A stretch of DNA of 64,000 bases, taken from NCBI RefSeq assembly GCF_019242955.1, contig NZ_CP066129.1, positions 2,480,001 through 2,544,000 of the forward strand, written 5' to 3'. Shown one piece after another: positions 37,834 to 48,851 of this stretch (its first letter is position 1; every line of letters starts with the position of its first letter). Origin of the DNA: Morganella morganii. GTDB taxonomy: Bacteria; Pseudomonadota; Gammaproteobacteria; Enterobacterales; Enterobacteriaceae. A model generated the notes under the pieces. The model was given only the letters and a program-made list of their open reading frames with translations. It had not been told where the DNA came from and made no database searches. The position numbers and the translations under genes were made by a program.

Positions 37834-39165
37834 TCAGTGTGTCTCGCTCTCCAGCAATGTTCTCAGACCTGCTGCTTTATTTTCAATTTCGCTCCACTCC
37901 GCCTGCGGATCAGAACCGGCAACAATACCCGCGCCGGCATATAAATCCACCCGGCTGCCGCTGATTTTCGCACAGCGCAGAGAAACCGCAAATTCACTGC
38001 GGGACGGGCTGCAATAACCGCCGCTGCCTGCATACCAGTCGCGGTCAAACGGTTCGTTATCCCGTAAAAATGTCATCGCGGCACTGCGCGGCAGACCGGC
38101 AACGGCGGCAGTCGGCTGAAGCCGCTGTAAACAATCGCTGTCACGGGGGGCATATAACGTGGCAGAAATAACACGGTAAAGATGCTGAACTTTGCGCAGA
38201 CGGATAACCTCCGCCGCACTCACATCCAGTGTGCTGACCGCGCCTTTCAGGCGCTGACAAATATCATCAACCACCACACTGTTTTCATGCACATTCTTTT
38301 TATCAGAAAGAAGCCACTGTGCGGCCTCTGCCGCACGTTCATCTTCCGGGTAATTGGCCACGGTTCCCGCCAGTGCCTCAGTATATAACTGCTCACCTGC
38401 CCTGAAATAGAGCCGTTCCGGCGGTGAGGCCACAAACGCACTGTCCGGGCCGGTGACCAGCATATAGTGATAACAGTGGTGATTACAGTCACAGCTGGCC
38501 TGCATAAAGGCCGCCGGTGAGACTGGCGCAGACAGTGCCAGCGAGGTTTTGCGGGCGGTGACCACTTTTTCCATCTGTCCGCCGCTGATGGCCGTCACCG
38601 CATCCGTGACCAGTTGTGTCCATCCGGCTTCATCCGGAGAGTGCCGGGCACTGATAACCGTGCTGTTCAGCACAGGAGGGGTTACCTGCCAGACCAGCGA
38701 GCGCAGAAATGTCAGTGTCTCTTCCGGCGGGCGGCTGCCGTCAATATTCACCAGAAATTGTGTCCCGCTGCCGGTTTGACGCAGCTCTGCACGGGGAACA
38801 AACAGATAACTGCCGCCGGTGCCCCGCACCGGGGCCGGTGTATCAAACTGCCAGCTGTTCAGCCCCCAGATCCTGATTTGGCTGTCTGCCGGTAAGGTAT
38901 CCAGCAGTGCCTGGGCATCGCTGATATGGGTAAAACGGCACACTTCCCCGCACACTGCCGCGGTTTCCGTTCCGTCGCGGTGCTGCCAGTAAAACTGCGG
39001 CCGGCAGGTTTGTGCACTCAGCCAGCCGGTCAGGGCTGACTGCGGTAATGCATCCGCCAGTGACGGCGGTAATGTCACCGCATACTGATAAATACCATCG
39101 GGTTTATTTTTGTTATGCGTTATTTCAGTACAGACCTGAGAAATAAAATCAGAAAAAAGAGTCAC
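37834..39165 (-). CDS. menF: Isochorismate synthase MenF
   Basis: Converts chorismate to isochorismate, the entry step to menaquinone. 443 residues from a GTG start with CCGGAG upstream. The chorismate-binding domain fills the C-terminal two thirds: AGTVANYPEDE, HENSVVVDDI, GLPRSAAMTFL, and the end AGAGIVAGSDPQAEWSEIENK. The N-terminal third is less conserved. First gene of menFDHBCE, the same order as in E. coli; divergent from the toxin genes. Confidence 0.94.
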   Translation of the reverse strand: MTLFSDFISQVCTEITHNKNKPDGIYQYAVTLPPSLADALPQSALTGWLSAQTCRPQFYWQHRDGTETAAVCGEVCRFTHISDAQALLDTLPADSQIRIWGLNSWQFDTPAPVRGTGGSYLFVPRAELRQTGSGTQFLVNIDGSRPPEETLTFLRSLVWQVTPPVLNSTVISARHSPDEAGWTQLVTDAVTAISGGQMEKVVTARKTSLALSAPVSPAAFMQASCDCNHHCYHYMLVTGPDSAFVASPPERLYFRAGEQLYTEALAGTVANYPEDERAAEAAQWLLSDKKNVHENSVVVDDICQRLKGAVSTLDVSAAEVIRLRKVQHLYRVISATLYAPRDSDCLQRLQPTAAVAGLPRSAAMTFLRDNEPFDRDWYAGSGGYCSPSRSEFAVSLRCAKISGSRVDLYAGAGIVAGSDPQAEWSEIENKAAGLRTLLESETH

Positions 39166-39349
39166 TGCTTGCTCCGGATATGCAAAATGCGCGGGTCATC
39201 GTGATTATACGGTGAGATAAAAATTATTAAAACCACCCTTCTTTTTTATCCTTGTCACTACTGTGCATTTTAAGCAATTAATGCTGAAACCGATACTTTT
39301 TCGGCCCCATTAACCACCGGGTTATGTATCTCATGACAGGGAGATATTT

Positions 39350-40549
39350 ATGCATACACAAACCATGCCGGCTGACCGGATTATTACAACTGATGAAATA
39401 GGTACTGCCACATTAAAATTACTTCTGAATGAAGATGAAGATACTTTCCGGCCCGCGGGTATCTTTACACATAATGATTTGGTTCAGATCAAGCGTTATA
39501 TTAATTACGGAATGACACTACCCAAAGAAACGGAAGATGTTATTGAGTTTATCGGCTACCGCGATACTGAACTGCCGGGATTTGAGCCGCATAATATTCA
39601 GCGTTTGTTTTCCCATATTCATCAGCATGCACTGAGCTGGGAACATGTTGAATCCATGACCAAGCAACAGGCGATTGATCTTGAAATTGCCGGTGCCGGT
39701 ATCACGACAACCGGAAATTATATTCTGAATGCGATAAACGAAATGCCGATCATTAATCAGGCAAAAATCGTCATGCAGGACACGCCGCCGGAAAATCTGA
39801 AAAACATTATTTACAAAAGGCAGGATCAGGTTATTTCCGGTGAACTGACAAAAATATTAACCACCATGCGGGATGATATTGCTGAGGAAAGAAAAAAAAC
39901 ACAACGGGTAAAAAATATTATCGCACGATTCCGGCTGGAACTTATCGGGGGCCTTGATGATTCCGGCAATGAGATTCCGTCGCTGATTTATGAAGTGAAA
40001 CGGAAGCAAAAAGTACTGTTAAAAAATCAGAACAGCGGTGCCACGTCTGAATTGCAGGCAGAAATCAGAGTCAGAAGAGATGAGATTGAGATCCTGAAGC
40101 GGGAATACAATCAGTTCGTTAAGCTCTCCTTCTCCGGCCTTGTCGGCGGGATCATCGGGCTTCTCATCACCGGGGGTATTTTCGGCTACCGTGCCGAACA
40201 GGTCAGACGGCGGAAAAATAAAATGATTGAGGAGGTGGCGGAGCTGGAAGAACAAATTATCACTCAGCAAAACATACAAAAACTGATTATTAAACTGGAT
40301 AAAGAACTCAATACGCTGGACGGTTATTTTGCTGATGCGCATGTTGCGCTCGACCATCTGGATTTTATGTGGCAGGTCATGCTGACTGAAATCAGTGAAT
40401 CGCTGAATACCTTTATGCAGATAAATGATGCATACAGCCTTTTACAGTTTTCATTGCAGCTGAAAAAAATCACCCTCCCCTGGCAGCGGGTCCGTGGTTA
40501 TGCAAAAGAACTCATTGCTATTTTTGATACCGCAAATCTGGCCGCATGA
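39350..40549 (+). CDS. xaxA: Alpha-xenorhabdolysin/YaxA-type binary cytotoxin subunit A
   Basis: 399 residues. The protein is mostly helical with long predicted coiled coils (about 150-260 and 285-340) surrounding one hydrophobic hairpin-like segment at 261-280 (FSGLVGGIIGLLITGGIFGY). This is the architecture of XaxA of Xenorhabdus and YaxA of Yersinia, alpha-helical pore-forming toxins of the ClyA superfamily that act together with subunit B on eukaryotic cells (family knowledge). There is no signal peptide, as usual in this family. ATG follows CAGGGAGATATTT. GC is lower than in the flanking men and nuo genes, which hints at acquisition. Confidence 0.85.
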   Translation: MHTQTMPADRIITTDEIGTATLKLLLNEDEDTFRPAGIFTHNDLVQIKRYINYGMTLPKETEDVIEFIGYRDTELPGFEPHNIQRLFSHIHQHALSWEHVESMTKQQAIDLEIAGAGITTTGNYILNAINEMPIINQAKIVMQDTPPENLKNIIYKRQDQVISGELTKILTTMRDDIAEERKKTQRVKNIIARFRLELIGGLDDSGNEIPSLIYEVKRKQKVLLKNQNSGATSELQAEIRVRRDEIEILKREYNQFVKLSFSGLVGGIIGLLITGGIFGYRAEQVRRRKNKMIEEVAELEEQIITQQNIQKLIIKLDKELNTLDGYFADAHVALDHLDFMWQVMLTEISESLNTFMQINDAYSLLQFSLQLKKITLPWQRVRGYAKELIAIFDTANLAA

Positions 40550-40562
40550 TAAGGAAATAAAT

Positions 40563-41549
40563 ATGACACATTCTGACATTAACCCTGAACATATTACCCT
40601 GGCACAGATGAGAGCCGGAAGTCATGATATCAGCAATAACGCGGAAACATTATCCCTGCCCGCAGCAGATTTGCATTTTCAGATCCGTGATATAAAAAAA
40701 TGGCAAAACAGAATTCTGGGCATGATTTCCGCTGAATCTGCCGTTATCTATTCTCAGCTTCATAATTTTGACCTGGAAAATTTATTCAGCACACTTTCTC
40801 CTGATGCAGGTATAAATATTCAGGTACTTCCTCATGAGAAACAAATTTATGATTTCTTAACCTGCCAGATAAATATGATTTATCACTCAGTGAACCGTAT
40901 CAATACCCTGTTTAATACTGAATTTGATTCCGCCGCTATTCCGCTGCTGCAGGGCGGGTTATTCCATCATCAGTCCTGTCTGGACAAAGCAATCAGCAAT
41001 GCACTGCCGGATATTGATAAATTCAGCAGCGATAAACTCTATTGGGAAGAGAAACTGGCCGTCATTATTCAGTCTGAAGAGATTATTCATCAGCGCGGAT
41101 TACAATCTATCTTCGGTACAACCACACTGCCAACCGCCGAGCAGCTGAAAGATGTCGAACTATCCTCATCAGAGCGGTTTATTATGGATGAATTGCAGCG
41201 GGTTATTTCAGCAGTTATTAGCTCATTAACCGAAGGTCTGAGTTATGTTCAGCTGGTGGAAACCCGGACAACACTCAGCCAGCGGATCTATGACCTCAGT
41301 AAACTTATCCGTAATCTGAAAAAAGACCTGAAACAATCACAGGATCATATGCAGGAAATCAATAATGCGCTGGCATTGCTGCCAAAACTGAGAAAGTTTA
41401 ACAACCTGATCAGTGCGGTGCTGTTATTCTGGCTGCAAAATGTCCGGCAGTATGAGCCTTATTTCAGTCAGAGTACCCCGCTGCCCGGCCTGGATACGGT
41501 TATTCTGGCGCACCGCCGCTATTTTTCGGCATTTATCGGTATGGCATAA
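40563..41549 (+). CDS. xaxB: Alpha-xenorhabdolysin/YaxB-type binary cytotoxin subunit B
   Basis: 328 residues from the ATG at 40563, 13 bases after the xaxA stop, with AAGGAAATAAAT between; an overlapping longer frame is rejected. It is an all-helical protein with coiled coil around 240-285 and a hydrophobic stretch about 290-305 (NLISAVLLFWLQNV). Size, position and helical layout match XaxB/YaxB, the partner that assembles with subunit A into the pore. The assignment rests partly on the neighbour. AT-rich like xaxA. It ends in a terminator shared with nuoN. Confidence 0.82.
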   Translation: MTHSDINPEHITLAQMRAGSHDISNNAETLSLPAADLHFQIRDIKKWQNRILGMISAESAVIYSQLHNFDLENLFSTLSPDAGINIQVLPHEKQIYDFLTCQINMIYHSVNRINTLFNTEFDSAAIPLLQGGLFHHQSCLDKAISNALPDIDKFSSDKLYWEEKLAVIIQSEEIIHQRGLQSIFGTTTLPTAEQLKDVELSSSERFIMDELQRVISAVISSLTEGLSYVQLVETRTTLSQRIYDLSKLIRNLKKDLKQSQDHMQEINNALALLPKLRKFNNLISAVLLFWLQNVRQYEPYFSQSTPLPGLDTVILAHRRYFSAFIGMA

Positions 41550-41581
41550 AAAAACCGGGCTGACTGCAGCCCGGTTTTTCT
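41547..41581. terminator. Bidirectional terminator between xaxB and nuoN
   Basis: AAAAAAACCGGGCTG-ACTG-CAGCCCGGTTTTT; the left A run overlaps the xaxB stop. It can end both the toxin operon and the complex I operon. Confidence 0.9.
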
Positions 41582-41625
41582 GTCAGAACTCAGAACAGTG
41601 TTCAGAACCCTGCTCACAACGATGA

Positions 41626-43083
41626 TCAGTAACTCAGTACCGCGTATCCGGTCAGTGTGATAAACGGCTGCGGCCAGACACCGAGCACAAACACGATAAT
41701 CGCGGAGAGCAGCACCACAATACCGCCTGCACTCATCGCCCAGTTGGACGGCGCCATACGCGCCGGGGATTCCGAACCGCGGATATACAGACTGATCATC
41801 ATACGCAGATAGTAGTACAGACCGATTGCACTGCCGAGTACCACCGCCGCCGTCAGCCACCACAGTTCTGCATTCACGGCGGTTGCCACCACATAGAACT
41901 TACCGATAAAACCGAATGTCATCGGTATCCCGGCCAGTGACAGCATCATCACAGTCATTACCGCTGCCAGCACCGGCTTACGCCAGAACAGACCACGATA
42001 AGCATGCAGGGAATCCGCATCCGGCCCGGTGTACGGACTGGACATCAGACTGACCACACCGAACGCACCGAGGCTGGCAAACAGATAACCGGCCAGATAG
42101 ATTCCGGCAGTCTCTTCCGCCAGTTTCGGATCATTCACCGCGATAAAGGCTACCAGCAGATACCCGAGGTGGGCAATGGACGAATACCCCAGCATCCGTT
42201 TGATGCTGTTCTGGGTGATCGCCATCAGGTTACCGAACAGGATAGAGGCAATCGCAATCACCGTCAGAACAATCTGCAATGTCCCGGAATCCGCCATCGG
42301 TGCCAGTACCAGCAGGCGCAGCACCGTGGCAAAAATCCCGATTTTGCTGGCCGTCGCCAGGAAAGTGGAAACCGGTGCCGGTGCTCCCTGATACACATCC
42401 GGTGTCCATAACTGGAACGGAAACAGTGACAGTTTAAAGCCGATACCGACAATCATCATGCCCAGTCCGGTCAGTACCAGCGGCTGATGAATCTGACTGT
42501 CCGCCAGACTGCGGCCTAATCCTTCAAATGATAAGTCACCGGATTCCGCGTACAGCAGCGCCATCCCGAACAGCAGGAAAGACGAGGCCGCCGCTGACAT
42601 CAGCATATATTTGATGGATGCTTCCAGTGAGCGTTTCTGACGGAAGGCATAACCGATCAGCCCGAACAGCGGCAGCGTCAGCAGTTCAATCCCGATAAAG
42701 AAGGACGCCAGGTGATCCGCCCCCGACAGCAGGATGCCGCCGAGCGTGGCAATCAGTACCAGCAGATAGAACTCTTCTTTGTTATCCGGATAGGTCTCCA
42801 GCCACGAATAGGCAAAGGTCGTGGTGGCCAGTGACGAAATCAGGATAAGCCCGGTGTAAAACATGCTGTAGCCGTCGATATGCACCAGCGGTGTCACATC
42901 CATCGGCTGCTGCTGTCCGACAAAGTACAGAGACAGCAGCGCAAGGTTCAGACCAATGACGGTCAGTGTGGCATTAATAAAGTGATCGCGTCGCCACGCA
43001 ATGGACAGCATCACAACCACCACTGTCAACCCGATAATCAGCAGTGGTGAGAGTGCGATCAGTTGTTGAGGAGTTATTGTCAT
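41626..43083 (-). CDS. nuoN: NADH-quinone oxidoreductase subunit NuoN
   Basis: Antiporter-like membrane subunit of complex I, 485 residues, about 14 helices, taking part in proton pumping. Conserved charged residues in helices are seen, for example the lysine in [21 protein letters not shown] and the glutamate in [15 protein letters not shown]. Last gene of the nuo operon; it starts six bases after the nuoM stop. Confidence 0.97.
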   Translation of the reverse strand: MTITPQQLIALSPLLIIGLTVVVVMLSIAWRRDHFINATLTVIGLNLALLSLYFVGQQQPMDVTPLVHIDGYSMFYTGLILISSLATTTFAYSWLETYPDNKEEFYLLVLIATLGGILLSGADHLASFFIGIELLTLPLFGLIGYAFRQKRSLEASIKYMLMSAAASSFLLFGMALLYAESGDLSFEGLGRSLADSQIHQPLVLTGLGMMIVGIGFKLSLFPFQLWTPDVYQGAPAPVSTFLATASKIGIFATVLRLLVLAPMADSGTLQIVLTVIAIASILFGNLMAITQNSIKRMLGYSSIAHLGYLLVAFIAVNDPKLAEETAGIYLAGYLFASLGAFGVVSLMSSPYTGPDADSLHAYRGLFWRKPVLAAVMTVMMLSLAGIPMTFGFIGKFYVVATAVNAELWWLTAAVVLGSAIGLYYYLRMMISLYIRGSESPARMAPSNWAMSAGGIVVLLSAIIVFVLGVWPQPFITLTGYAVLSY

Positions 43084-43089
43084 GGCGCG

Positions 43090-44610
43090 TTACAACCCTG
43101 TATTTGAAATTGAAGCAGTGTACCACTGCTGAATATTTGCCATCGCCGCTGACGAGGTATCCAGCACCGGTTGCGGGTAAACACCCAGAATCACCAGTAA
43201 GACCACCAGCAGCATCACGATGGAAAATTCACGCAGATTCATGCCCGCGATAGGCTCTTCAGACTTCGGTGCGCCGTAATACGCCTGCTGCATCATCCAC
43301 AGCGCGTAGACGGAGGCAAACACCAGACCTGCCGAGGAAATCACAGTGATCAGGGTGTAGCTGCCGAAGCTGCCGAACAGGATCATAAACTCACCGACGA
43401 AGTTACCGGTGCCCGGCATCCCGAGCGTCGCCACCGCAAAGAACAGTGACAGCGCAGGCAGGAACTTAATCCGCTTCCACAGACCGCCCATCTGCCGCAT
43501 ATCACGGGTACCGAGGCGCTCATATAACTGACCGCACAGAATAAACAGACCCGCCGCGGACAGACCGTGTGCAATCATCTGCATCACCGCGCCCTGATAC
43601 GCCAGCATACTTGCCGAGTAAATCGCAATCAGCACAAAACCCATATGCGAGACACTGGTGTAGGCGATAAGACGCTTGATATCCGTCTGTTTAAAGGCCA
43701 TCCACGCGCCGTAGAAGATACCGGCGACACCCAGCCACATCGCGATTGGTGTGAAGTCCGCAGAGGCTTCCGGGAACAGCGGCAGACTGAAACGCAGCAG
43801 ACCATAAGCCGCGGTTTTCAGCAGAATCCCCGCCAGGTCGACGGAACCGGCTGTCGGCGCCTGACTGTGGGCATCCGGCAGCCAGCCGTGCAGCGGCACC
43901 ACCGGCATCTTAACCGCGAACGCGATAAAGAAGCCCAGCATCAGCATATACTGCACACCATAGCTCATCGGTGTATTCAGCAGATCTTCATACGCGAAGC
44001 TCCACTGACCGGTGGCGTTCTGGTGAACAATCGCCAGTGCCATAATGGCAATCAGCATCACCAGACCACTCGCCTGGGTATAGATGAAGAACTTGGTTGC
44101 CGCCCCGATACGGGTTTTGCCGTCTGAACCGCTGTGTCCCCAGAGTGCGATCAGGAAGTACATCGGCACCAGCATCATTTCCCAGAAGAAGAAGAACAGG
44201 AAAAGATCCATCGCCAGGAACACGCCCATCACACCGCCGAGTATCCACAGCAGGTTAAGATGGAAGAAGCCCTGATACGGCTGGTTTTCACCCCAGGAAC
44301 AAAGGATAGCCAGCAGGCCGAGCAGTGCGGTCAGCACCACCATCAGCAGTGACAGGCCATCCAGAGCCAGATGAATATTAATGCCGAAACGCGGTATCCA
44401 CTCCAGGAAATACTGCTCCTGCCAGTCCGGAAGACCTTTCGGGTTAACTAAGCTGTAATTCCCCTGCATCCACAGATACAGAGAAAGGAATAACGTAATC
44501 CCCATCGCCAGCAGCGCGATCCAGCGCGGCAACTTTGTGCCGAAGCGCTCAGCCTGCCAGCACAGCAGGCCGCCGATGAAGGGAAGTAAAATCAGCCAGG
44601 GTAATAGCAT
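43090..44610 (-). CDS. nuoM: NADH-quinone oxidoreductase subunit NuoM
   Basis: Second antiporter-like proton-pumping subunit, 506 residues, about 14 helices. The key lysine lies in the FFIAFAVKMPVVPLHGWLPDAHSQAP stretch and the glutamate in LFFFFWEMMLVPMY. The gene lies between nuoL and nuoN, in the order conserved across enterobacteria. Confidence 0.97.
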   Translation of the reverse strand: MLLPWLILLPFIGGLLCWQAERFGTKLPRWIALLAMGITLFLSLYLWMQGNYSLVNPKGLPDWQEQYFLEWIPRFGINIHLALDGLSLLMVVLTALLGLLAILCSWGENQPYQGFFHLNLLWILGGVMGVFLAMDLFLFFFFWEMMLVPMYFLIALWGHSGSDGKTRIGAATKFFIYTQASGLVMLIAIMALAIVHQNATGQWSFAYEDLLNTPMSYGVQYMLMLGFFIAFAVKMPVVPLHGWLPDAHSQAPTAGSVDLAGILLKTAAYGLLRFSLPLFPEASADFTPIAMWLGVAGIFYGAWMAFKQTDIKRLIAYTSVSHMGFVLIAIYSASMLAYQGAVMQMIAHGLSAAGLFILCGQLYERLGTRDMRQMGGLWKRIKFLPALSLFFAVATLGMPGTGNFVGEFMILFGSFGSYTLITVISSAGLVFASVYALWMMQQAYYGAPKSEEPIAGMNLREFSIVMLLVVLLVILGVYPQPVLDTSSAAMANIQQWYTASISNTGL

Positions 44611-44629
44611 GGCGCAATGTGTCCCTTAT

Positions 44630-46471
44630 TTAAACCAAAAACAGCAGAGCGAGAACCAGCACTGCACCCAGCCCCATAGAGGCGATATACCAGCGGACCT
44701 GTCCGTTTTCACTCAGGCTCAGTCCTTTGTTACTCCAGCGGGCAAACAGCGCAGGCAGATTCATCAGGCTGTTCAGCGGATCACTTTGCAGTAACCAGCC
44801 CACCGCTTTAAACGGCTTAACAAAAATCGCATCATACAGGTCATCAAAGCCCCATGCGCGGAACCACCAGGCCGAGAAGAAGCGTCCCGGCGCGGAATTC
44901 GCGATCGCTGTCACCAGCGTGCGGCGTCCCAGCCAGAGCATTGCGGCCAGCACAATCCCCGCCACAGCAACCACACCGGAGATAATTTCGGTGGTCAGTT
45001 TGCCGTCAGCAGAACCGGTCAGGGTTTCCGCCGGGAACACGCCGTGCAGCGGCTGCGGGATAAAGGCACCGGCTGCGGTGGACAGCACCATCAGCACCAG
45101 TAACGGGAAAGTATGCGTAAAGCCTTTCACCGCATGCGCCTGTGTATGCTCTTTACCGTGGAACACGATGAAAATCATCCGGAAGGTATAGAGGGATGTC
45201 ATAAAGGCACCGACCAGACCGGCGATAAACAGCGGATTCTGCCCCTGAACCACGGCACCCCACAGGATTTCATCTTTACTGTAGAAACCGGCGGTGATAA
45301 GCGGCAGCGCGGCCAGTGCGGCACCGCCGACCAGGAAGCAGAGATAGACAAACGGAATTTTTTTCCGCAGTCCGCCCATCTTAAAGATGTTCTGCTCGTG
45401 GTGACAGGCCAGGATCACTGAGCCGGAGGCCAGGAATAACAGGGCTTTGAAGAATGCATGGGTCATCAGGTGGAAAATCGCCGCATCCCACGCCTGCACA
45501 CCGAGCGCCAGGAACATATAACCAATCTGGCTCATGGTGGAGTACGCGAGAACACGTTTGATATCCGTCTGCACCAGTGCGGCAAAACCGGCCATCACCA
45601 AGGTGACAGCACCGACCACGCCGACTAAATGCAGCACTTCCGGTGATAACAGGAACAGCTCGTGGGTACGGGCAATCAGATACACACCCGCGGTTACCAT
45701 GGTCGCGGCGTGGATCAGTGCCGAAACCGGTGTCGGACCGGCCATTGCATCCGCAAGCCAGGTCTGGAGTGGTAACTGCGCGGATTTACCAACCGCACCG
45801 CCGAGGATCATCAGTGTCGCCCAAAAAATCAGGTCGGAGCCCGCTGCGATATGCTGCGGAGCCAGAACCGCCAGTTCACGGAAGCTCAGCGTGCCCAGTT
45901 TATCCCACAGAATAAACATACCGATCGCCAGGAACACATCACCGATACGGGTCACGATAAAAGCTTTCATCGCCGCCGCACCGTTGGCCGGATTGGTGTA
46001 ATAGAAGCCGATCAGCAGATAACTGCACAGCCCCACCCCTTCCCAGCCGAGATACATCAGCAGCATGTTATCGGCCAGTACCAGAATCACCATACTGGCG
46101 ATAAACAGGTTGGTATAAGCGAAGAAGCGGGAATACCCCTCCTCACCGCGCATATACCAGGAGGCATACATGTGGATCAGGAAGCCAACCCCGGTGACCA
46201 CACCCAGCATGGTCAGCGACAGGCCGTCCAGTACCAGGGTGACCGGGATGGAAAAGGAAGCGGTATCCATCCATGTCCACAGTGTCTGCTGATACACCCC
46301 GCCGCCGTTAGCGAAGAAATCCATCCCCGCCCACAGCGCCGTGAGTGCCGCCAGTCCCACCGACCCGGTGCCGATGGTGGCTGACACATTTTCTGACCAG
46401 CGGCCGCGTGAAAAGGCTAATAACAGAAAGCCAATCAGCGGCAGCAAAATGGTTAAAAAGAGTAAGTTCAT
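44630..46471 (-). CDS. nuoL: NADH-quinone oxidoreductase subunit NuoL
   Basis: Distal antiporter-like subunit, 613 residues, about 16 helices including the C-terminal lateral helix and anchoring helix. The pumping motif is visible in [35 protein letters not shown] overlaps the nuoK stop by 4 bases. Confidence 0.97.
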   Translation of the reverse strand: MNLLFLTILLPLIGFLLLAFSRGRWSENVSATIGTGSVGLAALTALWAGMDFFANGGGVYQQTLWTWMDTASFSIPVTLVLDGLSLTMLGVVTGVGFLIHMYASWYMRGEEGYSRFFAYTNLFIASMVILVLADNMLLMYLGWEGVGLCSYLLIGFYYTNPANGAAAMKAFIVTRIGDVFLAIGMFILWDKLGTLSFRELAVLAPQHIAAGSDLIFWATLMILGGAVGKSAQLPLQTWLADAMAGPTPVSALIHAATMVTAGVYLIARTHELFLLSPEVLHLVGVVGAVTLVMAGFAALVQTDIKRVLAYSTMSQIGYMFLALGVQAWDAAIFHLMTHAFFKALLFLASGSVILACHHEQNIFKMGGLRKKIPFVYLCFLVGGAALAALPLITAGFYSKDEILWGAVVQGQNPLFIAGLVGAFMTSLYTFRMIFIVFHGKEHTQAHAVKGFTHTFPLLVLMVLSTAAGAFIPQPLHGVFPAETLTGSADGKLTTEIISGVVAVAGIVLAAMLWLGRRTLVTAIANSAPGRFFSAWWFRAWGFDDLYDAIFVKPFKAVGWLLQSDPLNSLMNLPALFARWSNKGLSLSENGQVRWYIASMGLGAVLVLALLFLV

Positions 46472-46770
46472 CCGCGCATCTCACTGACTTTATCAATATC
46501 CAGATCCTGACGCTGACGATGCAATTGCAGCAACAGTGCCAGCCCGATACTCGCTTCAGCCGCCGCCAGACTGATGGCCAGGATATACATCACCTGTCCG
46601 TCCGGCTGGTTCCAGTAACTGCCGCCGACGACAAACGCCAGAGCCGCCGCGTTGATCATCACTTCCAGGCCAATCAGCATAAACAGCAGATTGCGGCGGA
46701 TCACCAGACAGGTGAAACCGAGGATGAAGAGCACAGCCGCGAGAATTAATCCGTGGTGCAGAGGGATCAT
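46468..46770 (-). CDS. nuoK: NADH-quinone oxidoreductase subunit NuoK
   Basis: 100 residues, three membrane helices with buried glutamates ([15 protein letters not shown] and [13 protein letters not shown]). It is part of the proton path near the quinone module. It overlaps nuoJ and nuoL by 4 bases on each side. Confidence 0.97.
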   Translation of the reverse strand: MIPLHHGLILAAVLFILGFTCLVIRRNLLFMLIGLEVMINAAALAFVVGGSYWNQPDGQVMYILAISLAAAEASIGLALLLQLHRQRQDLDIDKVSEMRG

Positions 46771-47303
46771 GCTTTTTCCTCCGAGTTGCGCTGACTGACA
46801 AGATCGCCGCCCGCTTTTTCGTCACGCCCGATATGGTATGCCACCACCAGACCCGCCAGCAGCAGGAAAGAGGCAAGCTCAACCACCAGAACATACGGGC
46901 CGAACAGACTGATACCCACCTGTTTTGCAGTGACAACGTCACCGGCGATACCGTTATCACTCAGTGAGCGGATACCGTAGATCATCACGCCGAGCAGAAC
47001 CGCCGAGAGCAGGCCCGGCCCCATCCAGACGGACGGGGACAACCATTTGCGTTCCTGGTCAACAACCGCCCGCCCGAGGTTGAGCATCATCACCACAAAC
47101 ACGAACAGCACCATGATGGCACCCGCGTAGACGATAATCTCCAGAGCACCGGCGAAATACGCACCGAGGGCAAAGAAGACCGCAGAGAGTGCCAGCAGCG
47201 AGGTGATCAGATACAGCAGCGCATGCACCGGGTTGGTCTGTGTGATCACACACAGCGTGGCCAGAATGGCGATCAGTCCGGCAACATAAAAGGTAATTTC
47301 CAT
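46767..47303 (-). CDS. nuoJ: NADH-quinone oxidoreductase subunit NuoJ
   Basis: 178 residues, five membrane helices, including the conserved [19 protein letters not shown] helix whose pi-bulge is important in coupling. The polar C-terminus [15 protein letters not shown] is cytoplasmic. It lies 13 bases after nuoI. Confidence 0.97.
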   Translation of the reverse strand: MEITFYVAGLIAILATLCVITQTNPVHALLYLITSLLALSAVFFALGAYFAGALEIIVYAGAIMVLFVFVVMMLNLGRAVVDQERKWLSPSVWMGPGLLSAVLLGVMIYGIRSLSDNGIAGDVVTAKQVGISLFGPYVLVVELASFLLLAGLVVAYHIGRDEKAGGDLVSQRNSEEKA

Positions 47304-47316
47304 CGTTATTCTCCCC

Positions 47317-47859
47317 TTATGGCAGCAGACTTTTCACATCAATCGGCTTGGCTTCGTTGTCGGCTTCGCCTTTGGCTTTGCCCGCAACCGCCATCCCGGT
47401 TTTGTGATAGAAGTTATAGTCAGGATATTTACCCGGACCGGAGATTAATAAATCTTCTTTTTCATACACCAGATCCTGGCGCTTAAACTCACCCAGTTCG
47501 AAATCCGGCGTTAACTGGATTGCGGTGGTCGGGCAGGCTTCTTCGCATAATCCGCAGAAAATGCAGCGTGAGAAGTTGATGCGGAAAAATTCCGGATACC
47601 AGCGGCCGTCTTCCTGTTCTGCCTTTTGCAGCGAGATACAGCCGACCGGACAGACCGCGGCGCACAGGTTACAGGCGACACAGCGCTCCTCACCGTCCGG
47701 GTCGCGCGTCAGCACAATCCGGCCGCGGTAGCGCGGCGGCAGGTAAACCGGCTCTTCCGGGTACATCTGGGTTTCGCGTTTATGGAAGGCATGAAGCCCT
47801 ATCATCCAAATACTGCGTACCTGGGTGGCGAAACCAACCACTAACTCTTTCAATGTCAT
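47317..47859 (-). CDS. nuoI: NADH-quinone oxidoreductase subunit NuoI
   Basis: 180 residues. Two ferredoxin-type 4Fe-4S motifs, [12 protein letters not shown] and [12 protein letters not shown], each with the distal cysteine shared in the usual way, bind clusters N6a and N6b between NuoG and NuoB. It has an N-terminal amphipathic region and a variable C-terminal tail. Confidence 0.97.
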   Translation of the reverse strand: MTLKELVVGFATQVRSIWMIGLHAFHKRETQMYPEEPVYLPPRYRGRIVLTRDPDGEERCVACNLCAAVCPVGCISLQKAEQEDGRWYPEFFRINFSRCIFCGLCEEACPTTAIQLTPDFELGEFKRQDLVYEKEDLLISGPGKYPDYNFYHKTGMAVAGKAKGEADNEAKPIDVKSLLP

Positions 47860-47873
47860 GGTTCAATCACCCC

Positions 47874-48851
47874 TTATTGAGCTATCAGGATCACGGCTGC
47901 TGTCACCAGCAGGTTTATCAGTGTCAGCGGCAGACACACTTTCCAGCCGAATGACATCACCTGGTCATAACGCGGACGCGGCAGCGACGCACGGATCAGG
48001 ATAAACATCATCATAAAGAAAGCGGTTTTTAACGCGAACCAGACAAACGGCGGCAGGAAAGGTCCGTGCCAGCCCCCGAAGAACAGCGTCACAATCAGGG
48101 CGGAAACTGTCACAATACCGATATATTCCCCGACGAAGAACAGACCGAACTTCATCCCCGAATATTCAATGTGATAACCGTCCGCCAGTTCCTGTTCGGC
48201 TTCCGGCTGGTCAAACGGGTGACGGTGACATACGGCCACGCCCGCAATCGCAAAAGTGATAAAGCCTAAAATCTGCGGAATGACGTTCCATACCGTGCTC
48301 TGGGAGTTGACGATATCCAGCAGGTTAAACGACCCCGCCTGCGCCACCACACCGAGAACCGACAGACCAAGGAACACTTCATAACTGACCGTCTGAGCCG
48401 ACGCACGCATCGCCCCGAGCAGCGAGTATTTGTTGTTACTCGACCAGCCCGCGAACAGCACGGCATACACGGCCAGGCCCGCCAGCATCAGGAAGAACAG
48501 AATCCCGATATTGAGATCCGCCACCACCCAGTCAGGGCTGACCGGCACAATCGCAAAGGCCAGCAACAGCGAGGTAAATGCCACCATCGGTGCCAGAGTG
48601 AAGATAAAGCGGTCAGCGAATTTCGGTGTCCAGTCCTCTTTAAAGAACATTTTGATCATGTCCGCGACCAGCTGGAGCGACCCGCCCCAGCCCACACGGT
48701 TCGGCCCGTAACGGTTCTGGAACAGCCCCAGCAGGCGGCGTTCCCCGAAGCTCATAAAGGCACCGCAGGTCACGACCACCAGCAGGATCACAATGGCTTT
48801 GAGAATATTAATCAGCACATCGATTAATTCAGGTGTAAACCAGCTGCTCAT
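47874..48851 (-). CDS. nuoH: NADH-quinone oxidoreductase subunit NuoH
   Basis: 325 residues, eight helices, forming the quinone chamber with NuoB and NuoD. Conserved segments are [19 protein letters not shown] and the acidic loop [19 protein letters not shown], and the protein ends in the run [20 protein letters not shown] and a last helix. ATG overlaps the nuoG stop by 4 bases. Confidence 0.97.
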   Translation of the reverse strand: MSSWFTPELIDVLINILKAIVILLVVVTCGAFMSFGERRLLGLFQNRYGPNRVGWGGSLQLVADMIKMFFKEDWTPKFADRFIFTLAPMVAFTSLLLAFAIVPVSPDWVVADLNIGILFFLMLAGLAVYAVLFAGWSSNNKYSLLGAMRASAQTVSYEVFLGLSVLGVVAQAGSFNLLDIVNSQSTVWNVIPQILGFITFAIAGVAVCHRHPFDQPEAEQELADGYHIEYSGMKFGLFFVGEYIGIVTVSALIVTLFFGGWHGPFLPPFVWFALKTAFFMMMFILIRASLPRPRYDQVMSFGWKVCLPLTLINLLVTAAVILIAQ

